From CAVQBL01 sp963710715 (lineage in GTDB: Bacteria > Pseudomonadota > Gammaproteobacteria > DSM-16500), in assembly GCA_963710715.1 (NCBI GenBank), contig CAVQBL010000012.1:1-17568 (forward strand): a stretch of DNA of 17,568 nucleotides, given 5' to 3'. The notes below the pieces were generated by a model. The model searched no databases, was not told the origin of the DNA, and was given only the letters and a program-made list of their open reading frames with translations. A program made the translations under genes and the position numbers. Below, piece by piece: positions 1 to 6,928 of this stretch (position 1 is its first letter; the number at the start of each line of letters is the position of its first letter).

Positions 1-907
1 ACGTTTCATTTCCATATCAATTTCAATGTAAGCATGCGTTGTTGCTAAATTAACGTGACCTAACCAGCTCTTGATAATACTAAGATCAACTCCTGCTTGA
101 AGGAAATGCATTGCTGTAGTATGACGAAAGGTATGCGGACCTATAGTTTTTTTCTTTAGACTCGGGCAAGAACTTTCTGCTGCAAAACATCGTTGCTTTA
201 TAATGTATCGTACACCGTGACGACCAAGGGGTTCTCCTTGTAAATTCATAAAAAAGATTCGCATCCGGTTTTTTTGACAATTGAATAACCTTTAAATAAT
301 TTTGTAAAAGCTTAGCTGTTTCTGGCCATGCTGGAACATATGATCTTTTCCTTTCCCTACAATAGTGATGACAGGAACATGGCCAAAGTGATGGAGTTCA
401 CCTTTAAGTCGCAGATTTCCTGCTCACACCCGTATTATATAGCAGCTTAAGTAACACATAGTCTCGTTGCCCGCTGATTTCTGTGCGGTCAATACTTTCT
501 AGTATTAATTTAACCTCATTAACTTCGAGATAGTCCACTACTTTATGAGGAGCTCGCTTTAATGGAAGAGCCATAATTTTTTGATATTCACCGATTCTTA
601 AAATATCTTTTGTACTCAAATAGAGACAAAATGTTTTTAGCGCAGCTAGTCTTAAATTCCGAGTCACAATACTATTTTTTCTTTTTATTTCGATCTGGTT
701 TAAGAATGCCAAAACGGATTCGGCATTTAAGTTCTCCAATGTGAGCTTGATAGCGGGTTTATTTTGATGTGAACTTTCAAAAGCAAAGAATAATTTTAAT
801 GCGTCACGGTAAGCCATAATAGTATTTTGACTTAAGCCGCGATGCACAACGAGATATTCTTGAAAGAAGGATTGTGTAAATGGCATTAATTTATTTTCTT
901 GTTTCAT
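1..907 (-). pseudogene. Third RIT tyrosine recombinase (RitC-like), multiply frameshifted, runs off the window
   Basis: Translation starts at the ATG at 907-905 (MKQENKLMPF), which overlaps the end of the preceding recombinase frame (stop 893-891). The N-terminal SAM-like core-binding domain is intact. The frame reaches LLYNTG near 435 and then breaks, where the first catalytic Arg would be (consensus NTGxRVSE). Homology continues in other frames: CDLK and VGKGK near 350-410, YVPAWPETAKLLQNYL near 280-340, then GRHGVRYIIKQ, HTFRH, LGHVNLATTHAYI down to base 1. At least three shifts are needed, at about 430, 347 and 245. The HxxRH box, LGH box and Tyr codon are still recognisable at the DNA level, so decay is fairly recent. 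It would act as a site-specific recombinase with its two neighbours. The C-terminus is outside the window. Confidence 0.8.
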
Positions 908-1870
908 ATTTTTCTCCCGGTAAAGATTGGGTATAGGATTGAACTTTTTGGCTTGCGATATTGAGTAGTTCAATCGATGGATGTAAATAAACCTGCGTGT
1001 TGGCAATATTTGCATGCCCTAAATAGATAGTAAAACGGGGAGATATGCCATATGATCTTTTCCAGCTTTATAAAAATCCAATAAACAACGTGTCGCAAAG
1101 GTATGTCGTATATCGTGAACACGAGGCACTTTACCCTGAATGGTTTTCAAGCCAACCTTAATCATGAGTTCTTTGATTGTTCTAGGTGCCGTGGCTGTTA
1201 TGCAAGGTTTTCCTCTGTTATTAAAGAAAAATGATGTTCCAGTCTCTTCACTATAATTAAACTTCGCTCGTTGTTTTTTATATTTTATGAGCGCTTGATT
1301 CGATGACTCTGATAAAGGAATGAGACGAGATTTAAAAAACTTCGTTTGCCGAACATAGATAATGCCGTCGATCGTATCAACATCTTCTATTTTAAGCTTA
1401 ACAACTTCACCAATCCGCATCCCTGTCACCCATAACAACCCAATAATCGTTGCATAGGTGTAGGGTAACAGCGTATTCTTTCCACGAATTTTTTTCGCTT
1501 GCTTAATGAGTTTATGAATCTCTTTTTCTGTAAAAATATGTGGTTTTACTTGAACTATTCCCGGACTTACTAGACCATTCTCTGGGATATATGTCTTTGT
1601 ATTGAACTGAAACATAAAACGACAAAATTGTCGTAGTTTGCTAACGTGATCACTCCGAGTTTTAGATTGAAGATGATGCGTAGAGTCAAGATAACCGAAA
1701 ACCATCTCACGAGTAATTGTTTTGCAGTACGGAAAGTATTTTGCTAAATGCTGATCAAATGCATCTAAAGGATATTCAGTTCCTTTATATATAAAACCAA
1801 GAGACCTGCGGAGTTCTAAATGCTGTTTTATAAATTTTCCCATTGGGCCTTTAAATCGTTTTTTTTTCAT
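891..1870 (-). pseudogene. Second RIT tyrosine recombinase (RitB-like), frameshifted before its catalytic tyrosine
   Basis: The start chosen is the ATG at 1870-1868, preceded by a strong GGAGG at a good distance and overlapping the previous stop by one base (TAATG). The N-terminal domain is followed by a catalytic domain with Arg152 (TGMRIGE), a Lys in TKFFKSRLIPL (177-183) and HDIRH (His252, Arg255). After residue ~280 (KDHMAYLPV) the reading frame hits a stop at about 1019. The missing piece is in the next frame: YLGHANIANTQVYLHPSIELL, ending with a stop at 893-891. One base lost near 1030-1040 explains this. The truncated 283-aa product lacks the LGH box and the nucleophilic Tyr and cannot be catalytically complete. 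The junction is not an evident slippery heptamer, so programmed frameshifting is unlikely but not excluded. Confidence 0.82.
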
Positions 1871-2778
1871 TACACAACCTCCGGCCAATTAATGGCAAGT
1901 TCTCGTAGTCGGGCTACATCAACCTTGGTATAAATAAAGGTAGTTTCAATCCATCGATGTCCAAGCAGATCAGATATTGTTTTGATAGGTAGCTTTTGAT
2001 TTACTAGCCGTGTAGCAAAAGCATGGCGAATAATACGAGATCCTTGAGAAGGCGAAACAATCCCAGCTTTTACATAATATTTTTTTAAGCAATTCCAGTA
2101 ATGATTGTTTTTACTTAAAGGTCGTTGAATCCCTCTAATAGTCAAAAAAACTTCTTGAAACTCAAATACCTTTCGATCTTTCTTGATATAGACCAACAAT
2201 GCATTTGCAACCTCTTTATGAAGAGGCAAACGCAAAGCATTACTGTTTTTGCTTGCTGCAAAACAAATAACGCCCTCACGCCAATGAATGTCTTGCAATT
2301 TTAAAGTTGTAACTTGGCCAATTCGCACACCATAGTTAATTAGCAATGATAAAACTGCAAAATCGCGTCGTCCTGTATGTGTTTTTTTATCCGGCATCTT
2401 GAGAAGTTTTTGAGTATCTTTCCAAGACATGTTTTGAGGTAAACGATCCAATTTTCTTGTCGGAATCACTGGGACTGCTTCTATTAAATCTTTCTTTAAA
2501 TAACCTTTAATATGTGCAAAGCTGAGGAAACTTCTAACAGATGAAGTTACATGTTTTTTACTCGCACGATGCAGGGGTGATGATGTCACAATGATGTAAT
2601 CATGTATGGTTTTTGCAGATAATCTAGATAGCCTTGATGGGTGAGCAATATTGCCAAGATGATGTAGAAATGGTTCTGCAAATTTTTTACGAATAATAAT
2701 TGTTGCATCAGACAAGCACTGCTGATCGCGAAGAAAATTAACGTATTCAATTAACAGTTTAGATTTTTTATAAAGCAT
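1870..2778 (-). CDS. First RIT tyrosine recombinase (RitA-like), open but missing a catalytic His
   Basis: A 302-residue tyrosine recombinase with an N-terminal SAM-like DNA-binding domain (about 1-110) and a C-terminal catalytic domain. Visible active-site elements are Arg152 (NYGVRIGQ), Lys177 (AASKNSN), Arg251-His252 (IIRHAFATRL), His274 (LLGHRW) and the nucleophile Tyr283 (TFIYTKVD). The first residue of the HxxR box is Arg248 instead of His; codon CGT is one transition from CAT. The start ATG at 2778 has GGGGA seven bases upstream. The stop overlaps the next recombinase start by one base, so the genes are translationally coupled. It would work with the other two recombinases on the RIT termini. 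The substitution probably lowers or abolishes activity; this is inferred from known tyrosine recombinase chemistry. Confidence 0.85.
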   Translation of the reverse strand: MLYKKSKLLIEYVNFLRDQQCLSDATIIIRKKFAEPFLHHLGNIAHPSRLSRLSAKTIHDYIIVTSSPLHRASKKHVTSSVRSFLSFAHIKGYLKKDLIEAVPVIPTRKLDRLPQNMSWKDTQKLLKMPDKKTHTGRRDFAVLSLLINYGVRIGQVTTLKLQDIHWREGVICFAASKNSNALRLPLHKEVANALLVYIKKDRKVFEFQEVFLTIRGIQRPLSKNNHYWNCLKKYYVKAGIVSPSQGSRIIRHAFATRLVNQKLPIKTISDLLGHRWIETTFIYTKVDVARLRELAINWPEVV

Positions 2779-2895
2779 GTCATATCCCCTATAGTGAATG
2801 AAAATTACTATAATAAAGGTATGAGATTAGTGTTTTATTATGTGAAGTTAAGAGATTGAAAAATGTGGTTTTTACGAGAAAATACGAAGCTTGTT

Positions 2896-2961
2896 TAAAC
2901 CACTCAACATAATGGTTTACTTAACATAAAACTTATTATGTTGAGCTCAACATAATAAGTT
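2896..2961. repeat. RIT terminal palindrome and short repeats at the IS21 junction
   Basis: Bases 2930-2961 form a perfect 32-bp palindrome (half-site AACTTATTATGTTGAG) centred on GAGCTC. Just inside the RIT side are two related copies of the half-site core: CAACATAAT at 2905-2913 and a variant TTAACATAA at 2921-2929. An AAACCA/TGGTTT inverted pair (2897-2902, 2913-2918) flanks the first copy. Homology to IS21 IstA ends exactly at this palindrome, so this is a junction. Palindromic or inverted sequences at the end of a multi-recombinase element are natural recombinase binding sites; that role is inferred. Confidence 0.65.
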
Positions 2962-3588
2962 GTCAGGTACAACCACTTCACTTACTCCACCAAATTCTTC
3001 AAACATATGAATATGTGATTGAATCCAATCGGGCAAACTTTGTGTCGCTGTTGCCTCAGCAAAAGTAAACTGCGATGCGCCTAATGCACCTACAAAAATT
3101 TCCGCCTCATGAATTTCTCCTGTCACAGAATTTATCCAGGGCATTTTCATACCAGCGTAATCAACAAATGTTTTTTCGCCAGCTTTATGAGTTTGCCTCA
3201 TGACCGGCGACAGTTGTTTTGCATAGGCGCGATATTTATTGCAAAAATTAGTGTAGCCGTAGCCACCTGGATGAATCTCTCTATATTCACGCCATAACAA
3301 AAGCAATGTCACACCCTTCTTCCTTAATTCTTGATGAGCCCATTCCCAGTTTGGTGGTGTTTTTTTAGAGGAGCTTTTCTCGGCAGGCAGAAATAATTTT
3401 GCATATAATTCTTCTTCAGATAGCGTTGGTAATGGCCAACTTAAACCAGCTGCTTTAGCGCGAGATAAATATTCGGCTATGGTGCTTATGCTGATGTTGA
3501 GGCTGTTACCGATGTCACGATAGCTCCGCTTCAGGTCATGTCTTTGTCTTAATATCTCACTAATTTTACGCATCGATATTTTACTCAC
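2947..3588 (-). pseudogene. istA: IS21-family transposase IstA, 3'-truncated
   Basis: The start is GTG at 3588 with GGAGC upstream. Residues 1-50 form a helix-turn-helix (YRDIGNSLNISISTIAEYLSR) typical of IstA. The rve/DDE integrase fold begins near 135: Asp143 in FVDYAG is the first catalytic Asp and Asp209 in VVVPDN the second. Homology stops at PDNL, the remaining residues Leu-Cys and the stop coming from the adjacent palindrome. Full-length IstA proteins are about twice this length, so the third catalytic residue and the C-terminal domain are missing. The product would be a DNA-binding fragment at most. The interruption is caused by the RIT element end rather than by a point mutation. Confidence 0.85.
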
Positions 3589-3868
3589 TTTTGGGCTCCT
3601 CTGTTTTGCACAACAAAAGAGCAGGTTAACAAAATTTAAGTGTGCCTGTATCGATCGTTCGACTTCGGTGAAATCACCGTTCGATTTGAGTGAAATCGGC
3701 GTTCGACTGATGTGAAATCAATGTTCGGCCAGGAGTGAAATGAGCGTTCGGGTGCGTATTTCAGTCGGAACGAACAGCTATTTCAGTCTAAAAGCGAACA
3801 CTGATTTCACTTCGACTCGAACGGTCATTTCATGATTTCTCGAACAGTCGATTCAGGTCACGGGTGCA
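2956..3868 (-). mobile_element. Truncated IS21-family insertion sequence
   Basis: Contains the 5' part of istA (to its second catalytic Asp) and the upstream IS end with multiple ~22-bp repeats, ending near 3868 with TGCACCCGTGACC on the minus strand. The remainder of istA and all of istB are absent here because the RIT end interrupts the gene at about 2956-2961. The missing half should be found beyond base 1 if the RIT element inserted cleanly. Confidence 0.72.
3656..3868. repeat. Opposed arrays of ~22-bp repeats at the IS21 end
   Basis: Four direct units of the form CGTTCGA-n5-GTGAAATCA (3656-3677, 3678-3699, 3700-3721, 3722-3744) are followed by a middle unit (3745-3764). About four units then run in the opposite orientation (TATTTCAGTC...GAACAG and similar, to about 3850). 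IS21-family ends are known to carry multiple repeated transposase-binding sites. The back-to-back arrangement gives a roughly symmetric structure around 3750. Confidence 0.7.
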
Positions 3869-4028
3869 TTATCTATTAAGAGTTTTCTTCCTGAGAAGAG
3901 ACAAGGGGTAAAATCGCGCCTTGATCCAACTTAACTCATATTCAATAAGCAATTTCAATCCCATTTATCTCGACTATACCAAACTTTCTGCCACCTATTA
4001 TTTATCTATAACCAATTGTTTTTACTGA
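3869..4028. other. Intergenic remnant between the IS21 end and the tRNA fragment
   Basis: About 160 bases of AT-rich sequence with no credible gene, repeat or promoter that I can support. If the island begins at the tRNA fragment, this is what remains of the original chromosomal flank downstream of the tRNA. Confidence 0.4.
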
Positions 4029-4070
4029 TGCCGACGCGCGGAGTCGAACCGCGGACCTACTGATTATGAA
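4029..4070 (-). other. tRNA 3'-half (CAU anticodon): integration attachment site
   Basis: Reading the minus strand from 4070: anticodon loop TTCATAA (CAU anticodon), 3' anticodon-stem strand TCAGT, a five-base variable loop AGGTC, a perfect T arm (CGCGG, loop TTCGACT, CCGCG), the 3' acceptor strand CGTCGGC and discriminator A. The next bases are TCA instead of CCA. The 5' half is absent: bases beyond 4070 cannot form the anticodon stem. Identity to a tRNA starts in the anticodon loop, a classic crossover position for tyrosine integrases, and an integrase gene lies about 165 bases away. Orientation implies that the element extends rightward and that the complete tRNA gene lies at its other end. 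The tRNA is a Met or Ile2 type; which one cannot be decided from half the molecule. Confidence 0.8.
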
Positions 4071-4104
4071 ATAGTAAATTGGCCATTTTATTAAGTTTTA
4101 TTAA

Positions 4105-4215
4105 CTTCTACATAGTTTTAATAAATCATAAAAACCCCTTTATTTTCAGTATATTTTTATTATAATATGTTAGAAGTTCTTCTAATGTATTTTACACCAT
4201 CCTTCTACATAGTTT
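4105..4215 (+). promoter_or_regulatory. Integrase upstream region: repeats, -10 box and small palindrome
   Basis: A 14-base direct repeat CTTCTACATAGTTT occurs at 4105-4118 and 4202-4215, bracketing a TATAAT at 4161-4166 and an inverted repeat TTAGAA-GTTC-TTCTAA at 4170-4185. The -35 is not clear. Direct repeats beside an att site and int gene resemble integrase arm-type sites. The palindrome overlaps the expected transcription start and may be an operator. Functions are inferred. Confidence 0.45.
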
Positions 4216-4235
4216 CTACATGAGAATTGATACTG

Positions 4236-5453
4236 ATGCGACTCACTAAAAGCACCGTTGATAAAATTGAACCACCCAAAGATCGCGACCAAGCTTTCTA
4301 TCGCGATGATCAACTGAAAGGATTTGCTGTTCGTGTCACAGCCAGCGGCATTAAAAGTTTTGTAGTAGAAAAATTAGTTAGCCATAAGGTGCGACGCATG
4401 ACGTTGGGTCGCTATGGCGAATTGACCGTTGAACAGGCACGTAAAGAAGCGCAGAAACTGCTGGGCAAAATTGCCACGGGTATTGACCCTATCGCGGAAA
4501 AGAAATCCGCCAAAGCGAGTGTGGTTACACTAGGCGAAGTTTTTCAAGACTATATCAATGCACGTAAAAATTTAAAACCAAAAACGCTGTATGATTATAA
4601 AAATGTGATGCGTCTTGCATTTACCGAATGGAAAAATAAGCCTTTACTTTCTATTACCAAAGATAAAGTCATCAAATACCATGAAACCTTTGGGCACAAA
4701 CACGGTACTGCTTATGCAAATCAAGCTATGCGTGTGTTACGAGCACTCTTTAATTTTGCAGCAGGACAATATGAAGATGCCGCGGGTCGTTCACTGATTA
4801 CAGAAAACCCTGTGAAACGCTTATCACAAGCTAGAGCTTGGTACAGGATTGAAAGACGACAGACGTTCATCAAATCACATGAACTAGCTGCTTGGTCGAA
4901 AAGTGTGATGGACTTACAAAATGAAACTTTGCGTGATTATTTACTGTTAATTTTATTTACCGGCTTGCGTCGCCAGGAAGCAGCACAATTACAGTGGAAC
5001 CAAGTTGACCTCATCGCTAAGAGTTTGACGATATCAGATACTAAAAATAGGCAGGCTCACACCTTGCCTTTATCAGATTATCTGCATAATCTTCTCACTC
5101 GGCGCAAGCAAGGGTCGACCAGTGATTATGTTTTTCCGGGCCCAGGTAAAGGTGGATACATTATTGAGCCTCGTAAACAAATGGCAAAAGTGATTGAATC
5201 AACCGGAATCCAATTCACGGTACATGATTTACGGCGAACGTTTATTACTATTGCAGAAAGCCTTGATATTCCGGCATATGCATTAAAACGATTGCTAAAT
5301 CATAAAATGAACGGTGATGTCACGGCAGGCTATATTATTTTGGATGTAGAAAGATTGCGAAAACCAATGCAAATGATTGCTGATTTTATTTTGCGACAGA
5401 TAGACTTGAAAGAAAAAGAATTATGCAATTTGGCAGAAAAAATTGAAGCTTAA
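4236..5453 (+). CDS. P4-type tyrosine integrase
   Basis: A 405-residue integrase that catalyses recombination between a tRNA-type attachment site and the circular element. The N-terminal DUF4102/arm-binding domain (KSTVDKIEPPKDRDQAFYRD, KGFAVRVTASG, ARKEAQKLLGKIATGIDPI) is followed by a core-binding SAM-like domain and the catalytic domain. Catalytic residues are all visible: Arg in TGLRRQEAAQL, Lys in DTKNRQAHTLPL, HDLRR (His and Arg), His in LLNHKMNGDV and Tyr in TAGYI. The start chosen is ATG 4236 (MRLTKSTVDK); an upstream TTG at 4227 is possible but lacks support. It lies beside the tRNA 3'-half, and its stop is 21 bases before the Fic gene, so the two may be cotranscribed. It appears fully intact, in contrast to the recombinases on its left. 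Confidence 0.92.
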   Translation: MRLTKSTVDKIEPPKDRDQAFYRDDQLKGFAVRVTASGIKSFVVEKLVSHKVRRMTLGRYGELTVEQARKEAQKLLGKIATGIDPIAEKKSAKASVVTLGEVFQDYINARKNLKPKTLYDYKNVMRLAFTEWKNKPLLSITKDKVIKYHETFGHKHGTAYANQAMRVLRALFNFAAGQYEDAAGRSLITENPVKRLSQARAWYRIERRQTFIKSHELAAWSKSVMDLQNETLRDYLLLILFTGLRRQEAAQLQWNQVDLIAKSLTISDTKNRQAHTLPLSDYLHNLLTRRKQGSTSDYVFPGPGKGGYIIEPRKQMAKVIESTGIQFTVHDLRRTFITIAESLDIPAYALKRLLNHKMNGDVTAGYIILDVERLRKPMQMIADFILRQIDLKEKELCNLAEKIEA

Positions 5454-5474
5454 ATACATTTAAAAGGAAACAAA

Positions 5475-6545
5475 ATGAATCGCAATCAACCATACAACGA
5501 CCTTCCACTCCTTCCTCCCGCTGCGGAATTAGAAACAACCGCGGTGTTAAAAAAAGCAATCGCTGCTAATCGCAGACTTGCTGAGCTAAAAGGATTGGTA
5601 AACTCCATTCCCAATCAAGGAATTCTTGTTAATGGTATTGTGTTACAAGAAGCCCGGTTATCATCCGAAATTGAAAATATTATCACAACAAATGATGAGC
5701 TTTACAAAGCTGATGCTGATGCGAAATTAGTGACTAATCCACATGCCAAAGAGGTATTACTCTATCGTCAAGCATTATGGCATGGATTTAAATCACTAAA
5801 GAAAAAACCATTGGCTACCAATTTATTTATTGAAATTGCAGAAATTATCAAGGGAAAGAACATTGGTATTCGCCGTGTACCTGGAACGAAAATTGCTAAT
5901 TCAAAAGGTGAAGTAATTTACACACCTCCCGAAGGTGAATCTGTTATTCGAAATAAATTAAGTAATCTTGAACAATTTATTCATGCAGACGATACGGTTG
6001 ATCCGCTAATTAAATTAGCTGCATTGCATTATCAATTTGAAGCAATCCACCCTTTTGTAGATGGTAACGGTCGAACTGGTCGTATTATCAATATTTTATT
6101 TCTGGTGGAAAAAGGATTGCTTGACACGCCTATTTTGTTTCTTAGCCACTATATCTTGCGTACCAAATCGTCTTACTACGCGGGGTTACGAAATGTAACA
6201 GAGCAAGGTACCTGGGTCGATTGGGTGCTTTATATGCTTGAGGCCATCGAAACCACGGCAGCAGAAACACAACAGCGGGTGCACAATATTCTGGCCGCAA
6301 TGGAAAAAACAAGAAAACTTGTTCAAGACAAAGCGCCTAAAATTTACAGCAAAGATTTAATTGAAATTATCTTTCAGCACCCTTACTGCAAAATTCGCTT
6401 TATCGAGGAAGCTGGTCTTGCAAAACGTCAGACCGGTGCTATTTATTTGCAGACTTTGGAAGAACTTGGTTTACTGCAAAGTGTCAAAATCGGCTTAGAA
6501 AAGTACTATATCAACAAAAAATTAATTAAAATACTAAGCAATTAA
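5475..6545 (+). CDS. Fic-domain adenylyltransferase with N-terminal inhibitory helix
   Basis: A 356-residue Fic protein, expected to transfer AMP (or another nucleotide moiety) to a hydroxyl side chain of a target protein. The Fic core motif HPFVDGNGRTGR is complete at 192-203, including the catalytic His and the phosphate-binding loop. An inhibitory (S/T)xxxE(G/N) motif, SSEIEN, lies at 63-68, placing it among class II self-inhibited Fic enzymes, as in SoFic. The flap region is around 140-152 (KGEVIYTPPEG). The C-terminal ~60 residues look like a winged helix (YSKDLIEIIFQHPYCKIRFIEEAGLAKRQTGAIYLQTLEELGLL). The ribosome-binding site AAAAGGAAA lies just before the ATG, and the spacing to the integrase suggests an operon. 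No signal peptide. Length and motifs are normal for soluble bacterial Fic/HTH proteins; the target is unknown. Confidence 0.92.
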   Translation: MNRNQPYNDLPLLPPAAELETTAVLKKAIAANRRLAELKGLVNSIPNQGILVNGIVLQEARLSSEIENIITTNDELYKADADAKLVTNPHAKEVLLYRQALWHGFKSLKKKPLATNLFIEIAEIIKGKNIGIRRVPGTKIANSKGEVIYTPPEGESVIRNKLSNLEQFIHADDTVDPLIKLAALHYQFEAIHPFVDGNGRTGRIINILFLVEKGLLDTPILFLSHYILRTKSSYYAGLRNVTEQGTWVDWVLYMLEAIETTAAETQQRVHNILAAMEKTRKLVQDKAPKIYSKDLIEIIFQHPYCKIRFIEEAGLAKRQTGAIYLQTLEELGLLQSVKIGLEKYYINKKLIKILSN

Positions 6546-6571
6546 CTTATTGAATAATATGATTAATTTTT

Positions 6572-6637
6572 AAACTATGTCGAAAAAAATCAAAAAAATC
6601 GACATAGTTTGATGCTATGTCGATTTGATCGACATAG
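6572..6637. repeat. Two consecutive hairpins built from CTATGTCGA repeats
   Basis: AAACTATGTCGA (6572-6583) pairs with TCGACATAGTTT (6599-6610), a perfect 12-bp stem. CTATGTCGA (6615-6623) pairs with TCGACATAG (6629-6637) with a five-base loop. The same 9-mer thus occurs four times in alternating orientation within 66 bases, starting 27 bases after the Fic stop. It could terminate Fic transcription, although there is no long T tract, or form a double operator; repeated identical half-sites favour protein binding. Confidence 0.6.
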
Positions 6638-6660
6638 TGAAAACGGTCATTATATACAAG

Positions 6661-6851
6661 CACAGTTGAAACATCTTTTCATTATTCATTATATCCCTTA
6701 CGGGCATTAGTAATGCCATGCTTAAGGGCAAACTAAATCCAGAAATATCATGCCAAAGCTGATTGATTTTATCAAAGATAGACCTATAATCGCTCATAAT
6801 GCAACATTCGATAAAAAAATTTTAATGGCTGAATTGGATGGGGCCACATAA
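6661..6851 (+). pseudogene. Fragment of a DnaQ-like 3'-5' exonuclease
   Basis: A short stretch retains the Exo II region of DEDD-type exonucleases. From 6703 one frame reads GISNAMLKGKLNPEI; after a one-base shift near 6747 another frame reads MPKLIDFIKDRPIIAHNATF followed by DKKILMAELDGAT and a stop at 6849-6851. The sequence HNxxFD with the preceding PIIAHN is typical of the epsilon-subunit/RNase T-like fold. The N-terminal DxE motif and the C-terminal HxxxxD motif are missing, so this is a relic of about one third of a domain. No function is expected. It separates the Fic gene from the convergent APH-like gene. Confidence 0.65.
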
Positions 6852-6928
6852 ACCATTAACCTCTGAAATGGATCTAACATGAGTAGAATTTCAGTTATCC
6901 CTATACACTCAAATCTGACAATCCCTTG

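Larger units (their letters stand above)
1..2961 (-). mobile_element. RIT (recombinase-in-trio) element, decayed, left end outside the window
   Basis: Three different tyrosine recombinase genes lie head to tail on the minus strand with overlapping stop and start codons, which is the defining layout of RIT elements. Order of translation is 2778 to 1870, then 1870 to 891, then 907 to beyond base 1. The upstream end is a palindromic sequence (2930-2961) that abuts a truncated IS21 istA gene. All three genes carry a disabling change: a lost catalytic His in the first, a frameshift in the second and several frameshifts in the third. The element is therefore probably immobile. The other terminus and the rest of the interrupted IS21 should lie to the left of base 1. 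Confidence 0.8.

Noticed and set aside
1019..1060. Programmed ribosomal frameshift in the second RIT recombinase
   Set aside because: No canonical slippery heptamer is visible, and the neighbouring recombinases also carry disabling changes, so decay is the simpler reading.
3109..3297. Plus-strand 62-codon frame
   Set aside because: Antisense to the well-supported istA catalytic domain.
3656..3868. CRISPR-like repeat array
   Set aside because: Units are contiguous without unique spacers, are degenerate, reverse orientation midway, and sit at an IS21 end, where transposase-binding repeats are expected.
6615..6797. Open frame of 60 codons on the minus strand
   Set aside because: It overlaps the hairpins and lies opposite the DnaQ-like fragment, which has clear family motifs; the minus frame resembles nothing.
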